From UBA2160 sp964588665 (GTDB lineage: Bacteria; Chloroflexota; Dehalococcoidia; Lucifugimonadales; UBA1123), in the NCBI GenBank assembly GCA_964588665.1, contig CAZPQQ010000040.1, positions 1-28,933 on the forward strand: a DNA stretch of 28,933 nt, in the 5' to 3' direction. Both the position numbers and the translations under genes were made by a program. Under the pieces are notes generated by a model, which saw only the letters and a list, made by a program, of their open reading frames with translations, searched no databases and was not told where the DNA came from. Of this stretch, positions 25,209-28,933 are shown piece after piece (positions within the stretch are counted from its first letter, which is position 1; the number at the start of each line of letters is the position of its first letter).

Positions 25209-26828
25209 ATGGTTGACGAACAGGACAACTCCATTCGCCCGGACGAAGAAAAGGAAGATTCGTTCGAATTCGACTCGGCGGGTGAGGCCCCCGATTACAT
25301 CTCGCTGGACCAGGTGCGAGTGCTCGCAATGCGAACGGCCCGGACCGAGCTGGGCGAGTATGGCCGTTTCGCCAGCTCACCCATGGCCCTTGAGGTCGAA
25401 GAAGAGTCCGAGACCGAGGATCACTACGTCATCACGCTGTCATTCCGGCCCCAGGGCAGGTACTCGGGGGCGCCGGGCCGCGAGCAGTTCTTCATCGAGT
25501 TGGCGGGTGCCGTCGCACACCGCCAGGTGCTCGACCTGCCAGATCCGGAGCGGCGGCGCTTCCCGATGTGGATGGCTGTCGCCGCGGCGGCAATCGTGGC
25601 TGGTGTGGGCGTAGGCGGAGTCGTCCTCGCGGGTGGTGTGTTCGATGGCGGAGATATCGGAGCAACTCCCGCCGCGTCAATCGCAGTCGTCGTACCGACT
25701 GAAACGCGCACGGCAACTCCCAACCCGAGCCCGACTCGAACGTTGACGCCCACTGTCACGGGCACGGCGCCGCCCATTGTCACGGCCTCCGCGACCGCGA
25801 CGCTCTCGCCGACCGCAACACCGACACCGCTGCCAACGTCAACTTCGCACCCCACCGTCACACCGATACCCCCAAACACGTCGGCGCTGAAACCACCGAC
25901 GTCCACGCCGTCGCCCTCACCTACGTCGACGCCGACCATCCCACCGACCGCCACGCCTACAGTCACACCGCCCCCAACGTCTGCGCCGACCCCATCTCCA
26001 ACATCCACACCGGTTCCCGCCCGAGGCCGGCTCGCGTTCATATCCGAGCGCGACGGGAATCAGGACATCTACACGATGAACGCTGACGGCTCCGGCCAGA
26101 CCAGACTCACCGATGCGGCGGCCGCCGAATGGCGGCCGTCCTGGTCGCCCGATGGAGCGCAGCTCACGTTCAGTTCAGAACGCGACGGCAACGCTCAGGT
26201 GTACGTGATGAACGCCGATGGCTCCGACCAGACCAGAATCACAGTCAACCTCAGCTATGATTGGGGGCCAACCTGGTCGCCCGACGGCACGAAGATCGCC
26301 TTCCACTCACAGCGCGACGCCTCGCGGGACCACATTTGGGTAATGGAGGCTGACGGTTTCGGACAAACCCAGGTCACCACGAATCCGAACGTTGCCGACC
26401 GGCGGCCGGTCTGGTCGCCCGATGGCACGAAAATCGCGTTCGGTTTCTTCTCCGGCGACTGGGACATAGACGTGATCGACGCTGATGGGTCAAACCGAAC
26501 CTCCTTGACGTTCATTCCCAATAATAACGACTCCAACTGGGAGCCTTTCTGGTCGCCTGATGGCGCGAAAATCGCGTTTGCGTCCGATCGCGATGGCAAC
26601 AACGAGATTTACGTGATGAACGCGGACGGCTCCGACCAGACCAGGCTCACCCAAGATGCAGCCGATGACTGGGGGCCAACCTGGTCGCCCGACAGCGCAT
26701 GGATCGCATTCGCTTCCGATCGTGACGGCAACGCCGAGATCTACATCATGAACGCCAACGGCCGAAACCAGACCAGACTCACCGACAACGCGGTCGACGA
26801 CTGGCTGCCTGCCTGGTCGCCGAAATAG
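25209..26828 (+). CDS. Membrane-anchored protein with Thr/Pro stalk and six-repeat TolB-like beta-propeller
   Basis: A 539-residue protein in four parts. Residues 1-118 form an acidic soluble domain (SLDQVRVLAMRTART..., then HYVITLSFRPQGRYSG) which should be cytoplasmic. Residues 119-143 are one membrane segment. Residues about 150-270 are a Thr/Pro/Ser-rich stalk that is probably extracellular and may be glycosylated. Residues 272-539 hold six PD40 repeats of about 44 residues, each with RDGN...YVMNADGS, TRLT and W.P.WSPDG, forming a propeller like that of TolB. There is no peptidase domain. The protein could bind a ligand or another surface protein and pass a signal inward; no enzyme activity is visible. 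ATG 25209 has only a weak ribosome binding site, but the upstream promoter is strong. Confidence 0.9.
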   Translation: MVDEQDNSIRPDEEKEDSFEFDSAGEAPDYISLDQVRVLAMRTARTELGEYGRFASSPMALEVEEESETEDHYVITLSFRPQGRYSGAPGREQFFIELAGAVAHRQVLDLPDPERRRFPMWMAVAAAAIVAGVGVGGVVLAGGVFDGGDIGATPAASIAVVVPTETRTATPNPSPTRTLTPTVTGTAPPIVTASATATLSPTATPTPLPTSTSHPTVTPIPPNTSALKPPTSTPSPSPTSTPTIPPTATPTVTPPPTSAPTPSPTSTPVPARGRLAFISERDGNQDIYTMNADGSGQTRLTDAAAAEWRPSWSPDGAQLTFSSERDGNAQVYVMNADGSDQTRITVNLSYDWGPTWSPDGTKIAFHSQRDASRDHIWVMEADGFGQTQVTTNPNVADRRPVWSPDGTKIAFGFFSGDWDIDVIDADGSNRTSLTFIPNNNDSNWEPFWSPDGAKIAFASDRDGNNEIYVMNADGSDQTRLTQDAADDWGPTWSPDSAWIAFASDRDGNAEIYIMNANGRNQTRLTDNAVDDWLPAWSPK

Positions 26829-26899
26829 CTCCTCCGATCGCGATGTCGTCTTCTGTACGGGTGGGCAGTGACACAGGAGGTGGCCCAGGGCATGGAAAT

Positions 26900-26929
26900 T
26901 GTCATTTTGAGTCGCAACGAAGAATCTGG
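26900..26929 (+). repeat. Hairpin repeat, left end of the GIY-YIG cassette
   Basis: TGTCATTTTGAG, then TCGCAACGAAGAATCTGG. Matches the solo copy at 5625-5655 and the right-end copy at 27244-27275. The outer stem ATTTT/AGAAT pairs with one G-U. It begins one base past the stop codon of the nuclease gene (on its 3' side). Confidence 0.75.
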
Positions 26930-26930
26930 C

Positions 26931-27226
26931 TTAACCGAACCAACCCTCGGACAGATCCAGCCAACGTGCGTTCGATGACCGAATCAGGTCGAACTTCTTT
27001 TTGCGGGTCCATCCTTTGATCTTTGATCTGCTTCTCGCGGGCGATGGCCGCATTGACGTCTTCGGTGGTTTCGTAGTGGATCAACCTGTCGATGTTATAT
27101 CGTTTCGTGAAGCCGCCAGCGAGCTTGTTCTTGTGCTCGTAGAGTCTTCTGACGAGGTCGTTGGTAACCCCGACGTAGAGAGTGCCAGACCGGTTTGTGA
27201 GGATGTAGACGCAGTATTGGGCCCAT
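26931..27226 (-). pseudogene. GIY-YIG endonuclease, disrupted by two frameshifts
   Basis: Read through the two breaks, the gene gives a 95-residue single-domain GIY-YIG nuclease of the UPF0213-like type: YCVYILTNRSGTLYVGVTND (the GIY and YIG elements), the Arg of VRRLYEHK, Glu in AIAREKQIKGW, and the usual C-terminus ARWLDLSEGWFG with TAA at 26931-26933. The first break is a 1-base insertion in GGGCCC next to ATG 27226. The second is a tandem duplication of TTTGATC (27015-27021 and 27022-27028), which shifts the frame by 7. The length fits: 296 bases equal 96 codons plus 8. Without correction only a 60-residue fragment (from TTG 27084) is open, ending in the wrong frame. The nuclease is thus probably inactive in this copy. 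Confidence 0.85.
27015..27028. repeat. 7-bp tandem duplication in the GIY-YIG gene
   Basis: TTTGATC occurs twice in direct succession. Removing one copy restores the conserved sequence KQIKGWTRKK, so the duplication is a recent mutation in this copy rather than an ancestral feature. Confidence 0.9.
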
Positions 27227-27243
27227 GGTGGTTTGGCGAGCGA

Positions 27244-27275
27244 CCAGGCTCTTCGGCTGCAGCCTCAGAATGACA
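27244..27275 (-). repeat. Hairpin repeat, right end of the GIY-YIG cassette
   Basis: On the minus strand TGTCATTCTGAG, then GCTGCAGCCGAAGAGCCTGG. It contains an inner perfect palindrome GGCTGCAGCC. It lies 17 bases upstream of the nuclease ATG and may contain its promoter or operator. Confidence 0.7.
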
Positions 27276-27289
27276 AGAGGTTGAGGCTG

Positions 27290-27898
27290 TCACGCCCCGT
27301 ATCGGAGTCTCGCCTCTTCGTATTCGGCTGGCCTGTTGAAGTCCAGGCGGATCATCGGGTCGTCGAGCGGCGCCTCGAAGACGTCGTCTCGGTGGCGCTC
27401 GAACACTTCGCGGACGCCGTGGCGCTCTTCCGAGACGCGCAGGAGTTCGGGCTTGAGACTCGCCGAGAAGATCAGCGGATGGCCGCCGTGGCCGGCGTAT
27501 CGGGGCGACGTGATCAGGGCGTCGTTGGACTCGTGCGCGTGAATGATCTTTGCCACGATCTCGGGCGTCCGGGGTTGGTCGACCGCGAGCATCATGATGG
27601 CCTGGCAGGCGGGCGACATAGCCTCGACTCCTGCGACGACGGACGTTGACCTTCCCTCACGATATCGCGGGTTGACGACGCATCGGACGTTGTCTCGTTC
27701 GACGTGTTGGGTGACGTCGTCGGCTCGATGGCCAAGCACCACGACCACCTCGGAGGCGCCGCCCTCGAGAAGGCATCCGATCTGGTATTCGATCAGCGTC
27801 GTGCCGCGCCAGGCGAGCAGAGGTTTGGGGCTGCCCATGCGCGTGGACTCGCCGGCGGCCGTGAGGACGGCCGAGACGAAAAGTTCCGGAGTTGACAC
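27290..27898 (-). CDS. Molybdenum cofactor nucleotidyltransferase-like protein (MocA/MobA family)
   Basis: A 202-residue NTP transferase. Residues 8-32 hold the nucleotide-binding signature LTAAGESTRMGSPKPLLAW; the metal-binding Asp is in AVDQPRT; further conserved parts are VVNPRYREGRSTSVVAG and GHGGHPLIF. MocA makes molybdopterin cytosine dinucleotide from CTP for molybdenum hydroxylases. The start is GTG 27898, with GGAAGG upstream. It begins 17 bp after the xdhC stop on the same strand, and XdhC works in maturation of the same class of enzymes; this context supports MocA over other NTP transferases. No hydroxylase subunit is visible here, but the operon continues off the window. Confidence 0.88.
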   Translation of the reverse strand: MSTPELFVSAVLTAAGESTRMGSPKPLLAWRGTTLIEYQIGCLLEGGASEVVVVLGHRADDVTQHVERDNVRCVVNPRYREGRSTSVVAGVEAMSPACQAIMMLAVDQPRTPEIVAKIIHAHESNDALITSPRYAGHGGHPLIFSASLKPELLRVSEERHGVREVFERHRDDVFEAPLDDPMIRLDFNRPAEYEEARLRYGA

Positions 27899-27915
27899 TC
27901 TACTGTGGCCTTCCG

Positions 27916-28933
27916 TTAGTCGGCCACCGCGGGGGCCCTCTCGGACTCGACCTTCACCACGATCCGGTCGATCTGGCGCTGTTCCAGCTTCATCGGCAGG
28001 CCGGTGCCCCCCAGGCGGAACAGCAGGACCTCGGCGATTATGGAGATGGCGATCTCCTCGGGCGTCCGAGCCTTGATGTCCAGGCCAATGGGCGAGCGAA
28101 CCTCGCGGATACGGTCCACCGGCACGCCCATGCGCACCAAGTCCTCGTAGATGAGGATGGTCTTGCGCTTGCTGCCCATGAGGCCGACGTATCTCGCCTC
28201 GGTGGCGGCCGCGGCGGCCAGCGCAACGGCGTCGAACCGATGGCCGCGGGTGGCGACGATGATGAGCGTGTTGGGGTTGATCGGCAGATCCCGCAGCGCC
28301 TCCTCGGGCGCTTTGGCGACGACCATGTCAGCGTCTGGGAAGCGCTGCCGGTTGGCGAACTCCTCCCGGTCGTCTGTGATGAAGAGCCGGAAGCCGAGGC
28401 TGGCGGCGTGGGCCGCGATTGCCTTCGAAACGTGTCCTCCGCCACAGATCACGAGTTGGGGTGGTGTCGTGAATGCTTCGACGAAGTACTCCGCGCCGCT
28501 GTCCGCGACGACGTACTCGCTCTTGCCGTGGATCATCAAGCTTTGCGCCAACTCTGCCGCATCCTGGTCCAAGCTGGCGTCGTGGAGCGTGCCCTCCGTC
28601 GAGCCGTCTCCGCGGACGAACAGCTTCGAGCCGAGGGCCGCAATGCTTCCAGGGGCCGGTTTGATGAGGTTCGCAACGGCGACGGGACCTTTGCCCTGAT
28701 ACGCCGCGACGATCTCGCGAGCATAGGGCAGGCACTCGTCCGGACTGTACACAGGGTCGATCAGGAAGAACATCGTGCCGCCGCACACCAGGCCGTCTTC
28801 GGCTGCCAGGTCTTCGTTGAGCTCATATTCGCGGTACACGGCGCTGCCGCCGCGCTTCATGAGCTGCGTGGCCTCGAACCAGATGTCGCCCTCGACGCAA
28901 CCGCCGCCCAGCGTGCCGACGCCGGTGCCGTCT
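27916..28933 (-). CDS. XdhC/CoxI-family protein, partial at the window edge
   Basis: XdhC-type proteins help insert the sulfurated molybdenum cofactor into xanthine dehydrogenase and carbon monoxide dehydrogenase. About 338 residues are visible. The first visible part, GTLGGGCVEGDIWFEA, is the conserved XdhC/CoxI N-terminal block; the true start lies beyond the window. The middle contains the Rossmann domain LVICGGGHVSKAIAAHAASLGF followed by ITDDREEFANRQRFP, then VATRGHRFD and YVGLMGSKRK, all typical. The end (VRSPIGLDIKARTPEEIAISI) is also typical. An internal ATG at 28860 is not the start. It is followed by mocA. Confidence 0.93.
   Translation of the reverse strand, partial: DGTGVGTLGGGCVEGDIWFEATQLMKRGGSAVYREYELNEDLAAEDGLVCGGTMFFLIDPVYSPDECLPYAREIVAAYQGKGPVAVANLIKPAPGSIAALGSKLFVRGDGSTEGTLHDASLDQDAAELAQSLMIHGKSEYVVADSGAEYFVEAFTTPPQLVICGGGHVSKAIAAHAASLGFRLFITDDREEFANRQRFPDADMVVAKAPEEALRDLPINPNTLIIVATRGHRFDAVALAAAAATEARYVGLMGSKRKTILIYEDLVRMGVPVDRIREVRSPIGLDIKARTPEEIAISIIAEVLLFRLGGTGLPMKLEQRQIDRIVVKVESERAPAVAD

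Larger units (their letters stand above)
26900..27275 (-). mobile_element. 376-bp GIY-YIG nuclease cassette bounded by inverted hairpin repeats
   Basis: The left and right ends carry related hairpin repeats in opposite orientation, 1 base and 17 bases from the nuclease gene between them. A third copy without nuclease lies at 5625-5655. This is the arrangement expected of a small mobile unit whose nuclease acts on the repeats, analogous to REP sequences with their RAYT transposase. No target-site duplication was seen. It lies between the propeller gene and mocA, 14 bp from the end of mocA. That it moves is inferred from its structure only. Confidence 0.55.

Noticed and set aside
26902..27084. 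60-residue independent gene
   Set aside because: It is a fragment of the GIY-YIG gene that changes frame at the 7-bp duplication; its C-terminal part is out of frame.

Overview
The window looks like a scaffold from a metagenome-assembled genome of a free-living bacterium, most likely a member of the Chloroflexota (Dehalococcoidia/SAR202-like). This is inferred from high GC, several lipoproteins or anchored proteins with Thr/Pro- or Ala/Pro-rich stalks, PD40-repeat proteins, a DUF5679 zinc ribbon, many alpha/beta hydrolases and peptidases, and an XdhC/MocA pair. No rRNA or tRNA gene, phage gene or CRISPR array was seen. Three runs of exactly 100 N (13788-13887, 21414-21513, 24308-24407) are scaffold joins, not sequence.

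Layout. 140-2012: an oligopeptide-type ABC substrate-binding lipoprotein, frameshifted at a G run. 2095-4907 (minus): an operon-like block of alpha/beta hydrolase, branched-chain aminotransferase IlvE, a small membrane protein and a PAP2 phosphatase, read from a consensus promoter at 4996-5024. Divergent from it, rpsU (bS21) has its own promoter and a textbook terminator. 5787-8275: a second alpha/beta hydrolase and an HtrA-type lipoprotein protease with a PDZ domain. 8768-12532: dnaA, a probable replication origin, obgE and nadD. 12661-13659: a D-2-hydroxyacid dehydrogenase. After a hairpin repeat broken by a gap come a response regulator and a soluble histidine kinase (minus), a membrane dipeptidase (plus), a DUF5679 zinc ribbon with a long structured leader, a tiny membrane protein, an MFS transporter and an unknown anchored protein (all minus). 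20074-24036: an S9 prolyl-oligopeptidase-type peptidase followed at 5 bp by an ABC-F ATPase. 24224-26828: two surface-type proteins, one collagen-like and one with a six-repeat beta-propeller on a Thr/Pro stalk. The end of the window holds a 376-bp GIY-YIG nuclease cassette bounded by inverted hairpin repeats, then mocA and xdhC (minus), which serve molybdenum hydroxylase maturation.

The most interesting items are: (1) the GIY-YIG cassette at 26900-27275, whose flanking hairpins match a solo copy at 5625-5655, suggesting a small repeat family mobilised by a GIY-YIG nuclease; its nuclease gene is broken by a 7-bp tandem duplication and a 1-bp insertion; (2) three DnaA-box-like sites at about 20-bp spacing between dnaA and obgE, a candidate oriC; (3) a long palindrome that explains the first assembly gap; (4) a consensus promoter about 165 nt upstream of the DUF5679 gene with a foldable leader.

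The genes are mostly housekeeping and nutrient-scavenging: peptide uptake, extracytoplasmic proteolysis, dipeptide cleavage and branched-chain amino acid metabolism fit a heterotroph that uses peptides.
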